From the NCBI RefSeq assembly GCF_013410065.1, contig NZ_JACCCW010000001.1, forward strand, positions 2,041,187 through 2,105,186: a stretch of DNA of 64,000 nt. The letters are read 5' to 3'. This DNA is from Granulicella arctica. Its GTDB lineage: Bacteria; Acidobacteriota; Terriglobia; Terriglobales; Acidobacteriaceae. Within the stretch, counting starts at the first letter, position 1, and each line of letters begins with the position of its first letter. Positions 47,836 through 58,702 of the stretch are shown here, piece after piece. The notes beneath the pieces are model-generated. The model saw only the letters and a program-made list of their open reading frames with translations. It did not search any database and had not been told where the DNA came from. Both the position numbers and the translations under genes were made by a program.

Positions 47836-48975
47836 CTAAAGCTCCATCGCGAACTGGGTGCTAGAGCTAAGAGCTTCTGGTTTTGCCTCTGCTGACAAGT
47901 CAAGAATCAGTCGTTCCAGCACGAGGAGTTTATTCGCGGGGCTGGAGCGTAGCTCCAAGTCCGCGCGGGCGACGAGGCGGAGGGCGCGGGTGAGCTCGCG
48001 GCGGCTCTTGTAGCGGCGTGCTTGCTTGATGAGCTCTTCGGCGGCGAAGGGCGGCATGCGGAAGCCCTGCCAGAGGACCTGCCAGATGGCGCGGGAGTCG
48101 CGCACGTTCTTCTCGAGGATGATGAGCATCTGGCGGAAGGTGCGGGCAAGCATGTAGAGGTGGCCGATGGAGGCGTCCTCGCCTCCATCGGATGCGTTGA
48201 GCAGGCCATGCAGCAGCGCAAGGGCGCGGGGGCGGTCCTTGGCGGTGATGGCGTCGGTCAGCTCGTAGAGCGAGCGCTGCTTGGCGGCGAGCACCATCGT
48301 TTCGACGTCGCCGAGGGTGATGCGGCCGCGGCCCTCCGTGTAGAGCAGCAGCTTTTCGAACTCGCTGGCGATGAGCATCATGTCGGCGCCGAGCGCGTCG
48401 ACGAGCTCGCGGGCGGCGTCTGGGTCGAAGCGTGTGTCGCGGGCCTGCGCGGACTCGGTGACCCAGCGGACGGCGTCGGTCTCGTCGACACGGGCGAGCT
48501 CGACCGTGCCGCACCACTCGCCGAGGGTCTCGCGGATGCGCTCGAAGCGCTCCTTATCCTGATAGTCCATGCGGCGGAGGTCGGTGGGGATGCGGAGGTG
48601 GTCGGCGACGAAGAGCAGCAGCGCCTGCGGGTTCGGCGAGCGGAAGTAGGCGTCGATCGCGGCGAACTCTTCCTTCTTGCTGCCGCGTCCGTAGAGGTTC
48701 TTCAGGCCGCGGATGAAGAAGACCTGGAACGGAGCCATCAGCGACGGTGTCTGGGCGCGGTCGAGGATCTCGAAGATGCTGATGTCGGCGAGGTCGATGT
48801 CGTTCAGGCAGAAGTCGCGCATCTCCGGCGGAACGAGCGCCTGGAGGACGCCTTTGCGACAGCGTTCGTAGAGAAAGATCTCGTCGCCGATGAGGATGTA
48901 GCCGGCACGCGGCGTGGGCGAGGCAATCTCCGCGAGAAAGCGGTCGGTCGAGGCAAAGCTGCGGAGCGGCGCCAT
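47836..48975 (-). CDS. holA: DNA polymerase III subunit delta
   Basis: Clamp-loader subunit that opens the beta clamp. The 379-residue protein has the HolA layout: YILIGDEIFLYERCRKGV near the start, then the Walker-like degenerate core with LLLFVADHLRIPTDLR, and the lid/AAA+ C-terminal part with MMLIASEFEKLLLY and RSLYELTDAITAKDR. Start ATG at 48975 overlaps the lptE stop by one base (TAATG), so translation is coupled. It follows lptE, the order typical of many bacteria. Confidence 0.9.
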   Translation of the reverse strand: MAPLRSFASTDRFLAEIASPTPRAGYILIGDEIFLYERCRKGVLQALVPPEMRDFCLNDIDLADISIFEILDRAQTPSLMAPFQVFFIRGLKNLYGRGSKKEEFAAIDAYFRSPNPQALLLFVADHLRIPTDLRRMDYQDKERFERIRETLGEWCGTVELARVDETDAVRWVTESAQARDTRFDPDAARELVDALGADMMLIASEFEKLLLYTEGRGRITLGDVETMVLAAKQRSLYELTDAITAKDRPRALALLHGLLNASDGGEDASIGHLYMLARTFRQMLIILEKNVRDSRAIWQVLWQGFRMPPFAAEELIKQARRYKSRRELTRALRLVARADLELRSSPANKLLVLERLILDLSAEAKPEALSSSTQFAMEL

Positions 48976-49496
48976 TAGAACGACTCCAGCATGTCGCTGA
49001 CGACGGCTTGCGCGAAGTCCCGGGCGATGCGGCGCACGGCGGGAGAGTCCTCCTGGATGAAGCCGCTGAGGTCCTGCGTGGACTGATACTGCTCGCGGTA
49101 GCCGAGCGCGTCGTTCTGGTAGAGGATGTGGCCGTCGTGGTCGGTCAACACAACCTTGGCCGTGATGGTGATGAGGTAGCTGGAGGTCTGGCTGGTCGAC
49201 GAATCGTACGTGAGCGGCGCGACCGACTGGCTGATAATCGTGCCGCGCAGGATAGCGTCGGCGGCGTCCTTATCGCTATCGGAGTTGATGATGCGGTACT
49301 TCGTGCGGGTGTCGAGCTCGCGGATGACGGCCTGGGTAAAGACCATCTCGGAGTGGTAGGCCGTTACGCGGGTCGTGAAGATCGGCACGGCGAGGGTGCG
49401 GACGTTCGCAGGCAGATGGGTCGCCGAACCGGCTGTGTGGTAGCCGCAGCCGGTGAGCGCGAAGAGAAGAAGAACGGTGAAGGAAGTAAGTCGCAT
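48975..49496 (-). CDS. lptE: LPS assembly lipoprotein LptE
   Basis: Outer-membrane lipoprotein that plugs LptD during lipopolysaccharide insertion. The 173-residue protein has a signal sequence ending in lipobox LTGCGYHTAG. The mature domain contains LPANVRTLAVPIF and DAILRGTIISQSVAPLTYD, typical of LptE. It lies directly upstream of holA and downstream of the ftsH terminator, so it probably has its own promoter. The gene implies an LPS-bearing outer membrane. Confidence 0.92.
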   Translation of the reverse strand: MRLTSFTVLLLFALTGCGYHTAGSATHLPANVRTLAVPIFTTRVTAYHSEMVFTQAVIRELDTRTKYRIINSDSDKDAADAILRGTIISQSVAPLTYDSSTSQTSSYLITITAKVVLTDHDGHILYQNDALGYREQYQSTQDLSGFIQEDSPAVRRIARDFAQAVVSDMLESF

Positions 49497-49542
49497 CCGC
49501 CTTGTTATTGTCGCACCGGGAGGGGTTGTGAAGGAAAAAGGA

Positions 49543-49564
49543 AAAGCGGCCCGAAGGCCGCTTT
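49543..49564 (-). terminator. Rho-independent terminator after ftsH
   Basis: AAAGCGGCC and GGCCGCTTT pair perfectly around a TTCG tetraloop as read on the minus strand, followed by TTTTCCTTTTTCC. It ends the tilS-ftsH transcript before lptE. Confidence 0.88.
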
Positions 49565-49585
49565 ATCGTAGCGAATCAGATACGT

Positions 49586-51502
<1,917 letters not shown>

Positions 51503-51767
51503 CTCCCTATCTCCGGTCTGACGGTAGCGCCGCTGCGACGTTCGTACAACCGGATCGGTGCAATCTCGCGCACCACGGTTCCCTGGTTAGACGTTGAAAC
51601 GAGGCGAAGGTCGAGTGCGGGAACAGCGCTCGGCTCCGGTCGTGATCGTGCTCCGTCAAATCACTTAGATTCTACTCTTCGCCCGACGATTCAGCCGATC
51701 ATTCCTTTCCCGATCTTCGTCAAAATGCCGATTCGGACCCAAATTGATCCAAATGAACCCTTTGCGG

Positions 51768-52814
51768 TCAATTTTCCTGGCGAAACAAGCGAAGCTCCCG
51801 GGCAGATCGCTGCGCCCGCAGCTCTCCGGCGAGGTGAAGGCTGGCTGGACCGGGTGCCTGGTCGCACATCGCCATCAGCCGAGCGGTCTCGTCGAAGCTG
51901 AGCCGTGCCCCCATCTGGCGGGCCGCCGACCGCAGAACCCGCCGTCGTGTGGCCATATCCAGCGAGCGCAAGCGTTCAAGCTCGATCGCCACCGCCGCCT
52001 GTCCCGGAAGCGTGCTGACCGACCGCCCCCCGCCCCGTACCGGCTTTCCCGGCAGCAGCAACTGCGGGACGAGCTGCGCCATCGTCCGCTGCCAGTGCGC
52101 CTCGTCTCCTCGGGCGAGCTCGGAGAGGTTGGCGAGCGTCTGGTCAACCACCGGGTTGAACTCGCGCAGCAGGGGCATCAACTGGTGACGCACGCGGTTG
52201 CGGGTGTAGATCATCTCCGAGTTTGAGGCATCCTCGCGCCATGGTTGGCCTGAATCTCTCAGAAACGCCTCGATCTGCGAGCGGCGGACTCCAAGAAATG
52301 GGCGCAGAATCTTCCCCCCACGCTCTTTCTGAACGACTACCACAGGATGAATCCCGCCCAGACCCTCCGTCCATGCCCCGCGCAGCAGCTTCATCAGGAC
52401 CGTCTCGGCCTGATCGTCGAGCGTATGGGCGGTCAGGACCGAATCCGCCTGTCCGGAGGCGATCAGCGACTCGAAGAAGCTGTAGCGGATGCTCCGGGCA
52501 GCCTCTTCGACCGTCTCGCCGGTCTGTCGTACTCTCTCCGGAACGCTCTCATGGTGGACGTGCAGCGGAATATCCAGTCGGCCGCACAGCTCGCGCACAA
52601 AGTTGAGGTCGGCGTCGGCCTCCTCGCCGCGCAGCCCGTGATGCACATGAGCCACCGACAGCCCCACGCCGAGCGGCTCACGCGGAGCTGCATTCGCAGT
52701 GTGCAGTGACAGCAGCAGCGCAACGGAGTCGGCCCCGCCCGAGACCGCGGCGCAGATGCGGTCACCCGGACGAATGCTGTCACGGTTCAGCGGAAGTGGA
52801 GTGGGTATGGCCAT
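51768..52814 (-). CDS. tilS: tRNA(Ile)-lysidine synthase
   Basis: Converts the anticodon CAU cytidine of minor tRNA-Ile to lysidine. The 348-residue protein carries the PP-loop SGGADS (about residues 26-31) and TAHTLDDQAETVLMKLLRG in the ATP domain. LRPFLGVRR and NSEMIYTRNRVRHQLMPLL are the TilS family segments; the C-terminal domain is shorter than in E. coli. Start is uncertain between ATGs at 52814 and 52823; the first is preferred because AGGA lies at a normal distance. It follows the large secreted-protein gene by a few bases and precedes ftsH. Confidence 0.93.
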   Translation of the reverse strand: MAIPTPLPLNRDSIRPGDRICAAVSGGADSVALLLSLHTANAAPREPLGVGLSVAHVHHGLRGEEADADLNFVRELCGRLDIPLHVHHESVPERVRQTGETVEEAARSIRYSFFESLIASGQADSVLTAHTLDDQAETVLMKLLRGAWTEGLGGIHPVVVVQKERGGKILRPFLGVRRSQIEAFLRDSGQPWREDASNSEMIYTRNRVRHQLMPLLREFNPVVDQTLANLSELARGDEAHWQRTMAQLVPQLLLPGKPVRGGGRSVSTLPGQAAVAIELERLRSLDMATRRRVLRSAARQMGARLSFDETARLMAMCDQAPGPASLHLAGELRAQRSARELRLFRQEN

Positions 52815-52824
52815 ATCCTCCATC

Positions 52825-55335
52825 CTATCGAGCAGCGGGGCTGGTCAGTGGCAGCGCTCGCCACGCATACCGGTCGGCTGCATCCTTCGTGCAGATCTCG
52901 ACCGTATCGGCGACACCGGCCGCTCCTGGGACGAAGTTCAACATGCCCCGGCTACCGGTGCCGCAAGTAGCTGATGCAGCACCATGGATCGTCACTGTGC
53001 CTGCTGTCAATCTTCCCTTGCCGTCGTTCAGCGCGGTGTCGTCGATGCTCACGGCATCTCCTGGGCTGTTGGCGAGCACGGACATCGTCCGGACTCCGCC
53101 CGGCACGCCGAAGACGCTATTTCTGTTGCCGAAGTAGCTGGTGCTGTGCGTCGCCGGGTCATAGCGGAAGCCCACGAAATCGCCGTCCGGACCCTGGCCG
53201 TCGAACAGGTCGTACGGGGTCCAGATTCCCTGGGTGCAGGGGCCTGCATCGCAGAGCACGCGAACCGCCGCCGGTGTAGCCGTGTTGCCAAGTCGTGCGG
53301 TCGGATAGCTGGTTTGATAGGCCGTCTGGACCGGTCCCTTCGATCGGAATCCGATCGGAGGCGACATGCGGCCCTCGCCATGAAGCCCCGGCACATAACT
53401 CTTGCCGTCTGCGGAGAGCACACCGTAGTAGTCGGAGAGCGGTGTACGGTTGTTGAGCGCAAACATTGGCTGATTGCCCTGTACGCCGTTGAAGCCCATG
53501 GTGAAGTACTCGCCGTAGCGGCCACTCTTGCCCATCCACGTGCTCATCTCGATGTCGCTGTCGAGATACTGCTGCCACCAGTAGCCGAACTCCACAGGAT
53601 CGCCGACGGCAAACTCGGACGACGTTCCTCCGGCGACCATATAGCCGTCCGTCGAGGCCGTGATGCCGAATTGCTGCAGATACGCGATGGACTTTGGGTC
53701 TGTCGTGAACGCCGGGTCGCGGTTGCTGCGCGCCCACAGCATCGGATAGATGCTGACCGGGTTCGGATACGTGGACTGGATCTGCATCTTCAGCGAGCTG
53801 CAATTGCCCGGCTGATCGGTCACCGGAGACACCGTCAACTCGTGGTTGTTGATCGGTACATAGACTGTATGGGCGACAGGCATCGTCGTGCATACGCTCC
53901 CGGTAAAGTCGATGGCTGGCGGGGGCAGAAAATCAGCTCCGGTATTCGTCTTCGAGTTCGTGTGATAGTCCCCATGGCTGGCGATGCTCCAGTTTGCGAT
54001 ACCGTGGGAGACCGGGTCGAGCTTCGGCGTGAAGGAGGCTGGAACACGCGGCGTGTTCGCATCGAAGGCGCGCGTCTTGAGCTCCACCCCTGGGGTCACG
54101 GCGGCATCCACCCACACTACGATCCTGTTGTTTGCGAGCGATGCCACGATGGGGTATGCCAGTCGCAGGGTCGACGCGTTGCTATTGCCGAACCCCGGTA
54201 CGGTCTGCGGAGCCATATCGTCGTTCGCCATGCTCAATGCGTGGCCCACCGCGCCGCCCGTCGTCAGCATCTCGCCTGCGGCATGGGGCTTCGCGAAGCA
54301 GGCATGGATCGTCCCCCTGCCGACCGAGAGTACCGTCGGCTGCTCAAAGTTGTCGCCACCCGACGAGATGGTGAACGTCGCGCCCCGCGTGAAGATGCTG
54401 CTGTCGGTGACTGGCACATCGGCGCAGACTGGCCCCGCCGCGAAGGGGTTTGGTCCTGGCGTATCCGCAAGATCGGCGGTTAGCTGGGTCATCCGCGAGA
54501 TCCCATACCTGCCGGTCCAGTTTGTCGCGGTGTCTCCATCGACGCACATGTAAAAGGTGCTGTTGAGCAACGTCGCGGGGCATTTCTCGATATCCGCCAC
54601 GTTGCCCTGCGCGTAGATCTTTGCCGGGTTGGTGTTGATCAGCGGGCCGTTCTCCATCGACGCTTTCAGGTCATGGCCAGGGCTGGCCCTGGGAGACCCA
54701 TTCAACTCCTTCGGCGCAGTCAGAATTGCTTCGCCCATCGCGTCGGTCGTCAGCGTTTGGATCACGATGCCGTAGTTGTTTCCATGGAACTGGCTGAAGA
54801 CGCGGAATAACTTGTTTCCTTCATCTGTCCCTCGGCTTATGCCAGTACTGGTATTCTCCGCGGCGAACAGGACATTGTCGCCATGACCATAATGGACATT
54901 GCTCATGCCGAGTGCGCCACCGTTCTGTATATCGGTATTGGAGACTGAATTCAGATCGAGGATGATGCCATTCTCAAAGCTTCCCGCGACTGTCTTCGGC
55001 TTCAGCCAGGTATCCGCGCCCATGAAGTTGCCGCCGCCATGCTGGTAATTCACGGTAATGCTCATGCCGCCAATGACGTCGTTGTGCGCAAACCGCTGTG
55101 AGACCGTATTGATAAAGTTCCACGGTTGCAGCCGTGGAAAGTCCCCGTTCGTGCTCACAGGGCTGATAAAGTTGCGTGCGGTGTTGAGCCCTGCGGCAAC
55201 GGGCGTCTCTGCGGGAGACAGGGTCTCCGTATTCGGGACGACAGCCTGAGCGGTTGCGGCTGTCTGGGCGTGTGCGACAAAGCTACAACCGAAGAGCAAG
55301 AGAGCTCCAGCACGGATCTTCAAGGGTGTCGACAT
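52825..55335 (-). CDS. Large secreted protein of unknown family
   Basis: An 836-residue protein with a signal peptide (MSTPLKIRAGALLLFGCSFVAHAQ; cleavage around residue 24). The mature chain is rich in G, N, T and P, with many aromatic and Asn/Asp-Gly turns, and looks all-beta. Segments such as NFMGADTWLKPKTVAGSFENG and MGKSGRYGEYFTMGFNGVQG have no family I recognise. Seven or so cysteines could form disulfides. GGAGGT lies 5 bases before the ATG. It is divergent from ispD and lies directly before tilS. It may be an extracellular or outer-surface protein; function unknown. Confidence 0.7.
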   Translation of the reverse strand: MSTPLKIRAGALLLFGCSFVAHAQTAATAQAVVPNTETLSPAETPVAAGLNTARNFISPVSTNGDFPRLQPWNFINTVSQRFAHNDVIGGMSITVNYQHGGGNFMGADTWLKPKTVAGSFENGIILDLNSVSNTDIQNGGALGMSNVHYGHGDNVLFAAENTSTGISRGTDEGNKLFRVFSQFHGNNYGIVIQTLTTDAMGEAILTAPKELNGSPRASPGHDLKASMENGPLINTNPAKIYAQGNVADIEKCPATLLNSTFYMCVDGDTATNWTGRYGISRMTQLTADLADTPGPNPFAAGPVCADVPVTDSSIFTRGATFTISSGGDNFEQPTVLSVGRGTIHACFAKPHAAGEMLTTGGAVGHALSMANDDMAPQTVPGFGNSNASTLRLAYPIVASLANNRIVVWVDAAVTPGVELKTRAFDANTPRVPASFTPKLDPVSHGIANWSIASHGDYHTNSKTNTGADFLPPPAIDFTGSVCTTMPVAHTVYVPINNHELTVSPVTDQPGNCSSLKMQIQSTYPNPVSIYPMLWARSNRDPAFTTDPKSIAYLQQFGITASTDGYMVAGGTSSEFAVGDPVEFGYWWQQYLDSDIEMSTWMGKSGRYGEYFTMGFNGVQGNQPMFALNNRTPLSDYYGVLSADGKSYVPGLHGEGRMSPPIGFRSKGPVQTAYQTSYPTARLGNTATPAAVRVLCDAGPCTQGIWTPYDLFDGQGPDGDFVGFRYDPATHSTSYFGNRNSVFGVPGGVRTMSVLANSPGDAVSIDDTALNDGKGRLTAGTVTIHGAASATCGTGSRGMLNFVPGAAGVADTVEICTKDAADRYAWRALPLTSPAAR

Positions 55336-55450
55336 GGAAACCTCCTGGGCTCGGACGTCCAAGAGCCGTTCTTCTACAGCCTACCGAAATTTCGCTGTCG
55401 CCACGCGTTCGCAGCATGCACGCATGGCCATCTTGTATACTCCGGTGGTT

Positions 55451-56176
55451 ATGCGTGTTTTTGTAATTCTTCCGGCAGCAGGTATTGGGACGCGGATGGC
55501 TGCGAGCGGAGCCGCCAGCGGCGGTGCTCCAGCCGCGCCCAAACAGTTCCTCACCATCGGCGGCGCTCCTGTGCTCCTTCACTCGCTGCGGGCGTTTCTC
55601 GCGGTCCCACGCGTCAAGGCCATCTACATCGCTGTGCGAAAACAGGAGATCGACCGAGTTCAGGCGCATGTCGAGGAGTACGGGCTCGGAGCGAAGATCC
55701 ACGTCGTCGAAGGCGGGGACAACCGTCAGCACTCTGTGAGCAACGCTCTTGCCTCGATCATCTGCGCCAGCGACGATATCGTGCTTGTGCACGACGCTGT
55801 CCGCCCTCTGATCGACACGGCGACCATCGAACGCACCATTGATGCCATCGTCAAACACGGCGCAGCCATCGTCGGCCTTCCCGCCGTCGATACCATCAAG
55901 CAGGTCGAACGCACCGCCGATGGAGCCATTGTTACCGCAACCATTCCTCGAGAATTGATCGTGCAGGCACAAACGCCGCAAGGGGCGCGGTACGATCTAT
56001 TGAAGCGGGCTTTTTCCGAGGCCGAGGCCGACGAGTTTGCCGGAACCGACGAGGCCAGCCTGCTAGAACGCGCAGGTATCGCGGTCGCGGTCGTTGCCGG
56101 TTCGGCAAGAAATTTCAAAATAACCCAGCCCGGTGACATCGAGCTGGCTGAGTTTTATCTGGCGGCTGCTAAGTGA
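55451..56176 (+). CDS. ispD: 2-C-methyl-D-erythritol 4-phosphate cytidylyltransferase
   Basis: Third step of the MEP isoprenoid pathway. The 241-residue protein opens with LPAAGIGTRM (nucleotide loop) and has PKQFLTIGGAPVLLHSLRAF, VEGGDNRQHSVSNAL and VLVHDAVRPLI. QAQTPQGARYDLLKRAF and TDEASLLE are the substrate segments. The ATG at 55451 begins the conserved fold; the reading frame extends further back but that part lacks conservation. ispF follows directly, the common ispDF pairing. Confidence 0.96.
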   Translation: MRVFVILPAAGIGTRMAASGAASGGAPAAPKQFLTIGGAPVLLHSLRAFLAVPRVKAIYIAVRKQEIDRVQAHVEEYGLGAKIHVVEGGDNRQHSVSNALASIICASDDIVLVHDAVRPLIDTATIERTIDAIVKHGAAIVGLPAVDTIKQVERTADGAIVTATIPRELIVQAQTPQGARYDLLKRAFSEAEADEFAGTDEASLLERAGIAVAVVAGSARNFKITQPGDIELAEFYLAAAK

Positions 56177-56178
56177 GC

Positions 56179-56802
56179 ATGAGAATTGGATACGGCTTTG
56201 ACTCGCACGCCTTCAAGGCGGATGTTCCGCTGATCATCGGTGGCCTGTCCATCGAACACCCTGAGGGGCTCGCCGGACACTCCGACGGCGACGTTCTCCT
56301 TCACGCCATCACCGACGCGCTCCTTGGCGCGGTCTCGGCGGGCGACATCGGCACCTTCTTTCCTCCGAGCGATCCTCGCTGGAAGGGCGCTGCCTCCAGC
56401 GTCTTCCTCCAGACGGCGCTCGAAGAGGTGGCGACGGCGGGCTACAAGATTGTCAACATCGACACCGTGCTGGTGATGGCGAAGCCGAAGATCGTTCCCA
56501 TCGCCGGAGAGCTTCGCGAGAGCGTTGCGCGGCTGCTCGGAGTCAAGCCCGGCGAGGTTGGCATCAAGGCCAAGACCCCCGAAGGGCTGAACCAGGATCA
56601 TGTCGCCGTCGCCCACGTGACCGTGCTGCTCGAAAGCCTCAACGTCCCCGAGCCGCAGAGCCTGCGCACGATCGCAGCCGAGGCGAACTCCGATGCCAAC
56701 GCAGAAATTGACTTGGTGGTAAAGGGACTCGTCGGCGATTCGCGAGATGTCTCCGCGCTTGGCCGCAAGCTCCCCAGCTTCGACACCGACGACCTAACTT
56801 AA
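56179..56802 (+). CDS. ispF: 2-C-methyl-D-erythritol 2,4-cyclodiphosphate synthase, with C-terminal extension
   Basis: Fifth step of the MEP pathway. The zinc ligands D8 and H10 (GFDSHAF) and H42 match E. coli numbering, and AGHSDGDVLLHAITDALLGA and IGTFFPPSDPRWKGA fit the family. The protein is 207 residues; homologues usually end near 157-160, so about 50 extra residues (from NVPEPQS onwards) form a C-terminal tail. Start at 56179; a GTG at 56173 overlaps the ispD stop and is an alternative. Coupled to ispD. Confidence 0.92.
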   Translation: MRIGYGFDSHAFKADVPLIIGGLSIEHPEGLAGHSDGDVLLHAITDALLGAVSAGDIGTFFPPSDPRWKGAASSVFLQTALEEVATAGYKIVNIDTVLVMAKPKIVPIAGELRESVARLLGVKPGEVGIKAKTPEGLNQDHVAVAHVTVLLESLNVPEPQSLRTIAAEANSDANAEIDLVVKGLVGDSRDVSALGRKLPSFDTDDLT

Positions 56803-56822
56803 TTCGCAACCCTGGAGGACGT

Positions 56823-58700
56823 ATGATGCGCATCCCCGCTCTCTTACTGTGCAGCGGAGTCTGCGCGCTCTCGTTCTCTGCCTTTGCTCAGGTAGACCCG
56901 CTGCTCGCCGTGCCACACGCGCCCGTCCACTGCACCGATGTGCCGAAGGACGCGACCCCCGCCGAGGCCTCCTGCTACCAGACAACGCCCAACTACGCCG
57001 ACACCATGGCCTACCTGCATAAGCTCGCAGCCAAGGCTCCGAGGCAGGTGCACATCGAGCCCTTCGGCACCACCGGCGAGGGCCGCGAGCTCGACATCGT
57101 TATCGTCTCGAAGGATGGCGTCTTCGATCCGGCTGCCCTCCACGCTGCAAAGCGCCCCATCGTGCTCGTCCAAAACTCCATTCACGCCGGCGAGATGGAT
57201 GGCAAGGACGCCTGCCTCGCGCTGCTCCGCGACATGGTCGTCACGAAGACCAAGGCCGCGCTGCTCGACCGAGCCGTCTTTGTCTTCATCCCCATCTACA
57301 ACGCCGACGGTCACGAGCGCCGCGGCCCCTTCAACCGCATCAATCAGCTCGGCCCCGACGAGATGGGCTGGCGCGGCAACGGCACCAACCTCAATCTCAA
57401 CCGCGACTACCTCAAGGCCGACGCACCCGAGACTCGTGCCTTCATGGCGATGATCCATCACTGGCTGCCCGACTTCTTCGTTGACGATCACGTTACCGAT
57501 GGCGCGGACTATCGGTACGACGTCACCTTCACCATCGACGACGGCCCTAACCTTCCTGCCGCCACAGCGCAGTGGGTCGACAGCACCGTCACGCCATCAC
57601 TCGAAAGGTATGTTGACGCGCACGGCCACCTTGCCGCGCCCACGTACATCATGCTGGTCGACGATACCGACCCCGCGAAGGGCCTGGGCTTCAACGACGA
57701 CCCGCCGCGTTTCTCCACGGGCTACATGGTGCTCGAAGGCCGTCCCGGCATGTTGGTCGAGCTGCACATGCTCAAGGACTACCGCACCCGCGTCACCGGC
57801 AACTATCAGATCCTCGCCGGCTTGATGGAGCTGGTCAACCGCGACGCCGACAAGCTTATCGCCCTCAACGCCAGCGCCGATGCGGAGGCCAAACAGCTCG
57901 GCTCGCAGCCAACAGTACCTTACCCGTTGGCCCTGGGCTGGAGCGGCCAGACCACGCCATTTACCTTCCACGGTTACAGCTACACGCGCACACTCAGCGA
58001 GATCTCAGGCGCAATGCGCGTCAACTACACGCACACCCCCGTCGACCTGACCGTACCCTTTCAGACCGGCTTCAAAGCCACCGCCGAAGCCACCCTCCCC
58101 GTTGCCTATATCATCCCCGCACAGTGGACCAAGGTGATCGATGTGCTAGCCGCCCATCAGGTCGAGATCGAACGCACCAGCGCGTCCTGGACCGGTGAGG
58201 TCGAGAGCTACCAGTGTGGCGGCATGACCTGGCAGGACCCTCCCTTCGAGGGCCGTCACCCTACCTTCAACGGCGAAGCCGCACGCAGCCCCGGCAAGTT
58301 CGGCACCTGCGAGCTGGTGCATCGCCCGATGACCTACCCCGCTGGCTCTGCCGTCGTGCGCCTCAACCAACGCCTGTCGAAGGTCGTCGCCGAGTGGCTC
58401 GAGCCCGCCGCGCCCGATTCTGCATTGCAGTGGGGCTTCTTCGACCCCATCTTCGAGCAGAAGGAGTACGGCGAAGCCTACGTCGTCGAACGCCTCGCCC
58501 GCGAGATGATGGCGAAGGATCCCGCGCTCAAGGCCGAGTTCGAGAAGAAGATCGCCACCGATCCAGCCTTCGCAGCGAACCCCGGTGCCCGCCTCGACTT
58601 CTTCTACAACCACTCGCCATGGTTCGCCGCAAACCGCGTCGGCGAGTACCCCGTGGGTCGCCTGAAGAGCATCGAAGGCTTGCCCCTGGCGACCCGCTAA
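56823..58700 (+). CDS. M14-family zinc carboxypeptidase, secreted
   Basis: A 625-residue exported peptidase with signal peptide (cleavage near SAFA). Zinc ligands are H121 and E124 (SIHAGEMDGKD) and H223 (DDHVTDGA); R194 is in NLNRDY, which binds the substrate carboxylate. Catalytic E313 is in LVELHML. The C-terminal ~300 residues have no clear family. It is preceded by GGAGG close to ispF's end and converges with the M24 peptidase gene after only 2 bases. The substrate is unknown; likely peptide scavenging. Confidence 0.88.
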   Translation: MMRIPALLLCSGVCALSFSAFAQVDPLLAVPHAPVHCTDVPKDATPAEASCYQTTPNYADTMAYLHKLAAKAPRQVHIEPFGTTGEGRELDIVIVSKDGVFDPAALHAAKRPIVLVQNSIHAGEMDGKDACLALLRDMVVTKTKAALLDRAVFVFIPIYNADGHERRGPFNRINQLGPDEMGWRGNGTNLNLNRDYLKADAPETRAFMAMIHHWLPDFFVDDHVTDGADYRYDVTFTIDDGPNLPAATAQWVDSTVTPSLERYVDAHGHLAAPTYIMLVDDTDPAKGLGFNDDPPRFSTGYMVLEGRPGMLVELHMLKDYRTRVTGNYQILAGLMELVNRDADKLIALNASADAEAKQLGSQPTVPYPLALGWSGQTTPFTFHGYSYTRTLSEISGAMRVNYTHTPVDLTVPFQTGFKATAEATLPVAYIIPAQWTKVIDVLAAHQVEIERTSASWTGEVESYQCGGMTWQDPPFEGRHPTFNGEAARSPGKFGTCELVHRPMTYPAGSAVVRLNQRLSKVVAEWLEPAAPDSALQWGFFDPIFEQKEYGEAYVVERLAREMMAKDPALKAEFEKKIATDPAFAANPGARLDFFYNHSPWFAANRVGEYPVGRLKSIEGLPLATR

Positions 58701-58702
58701 CG

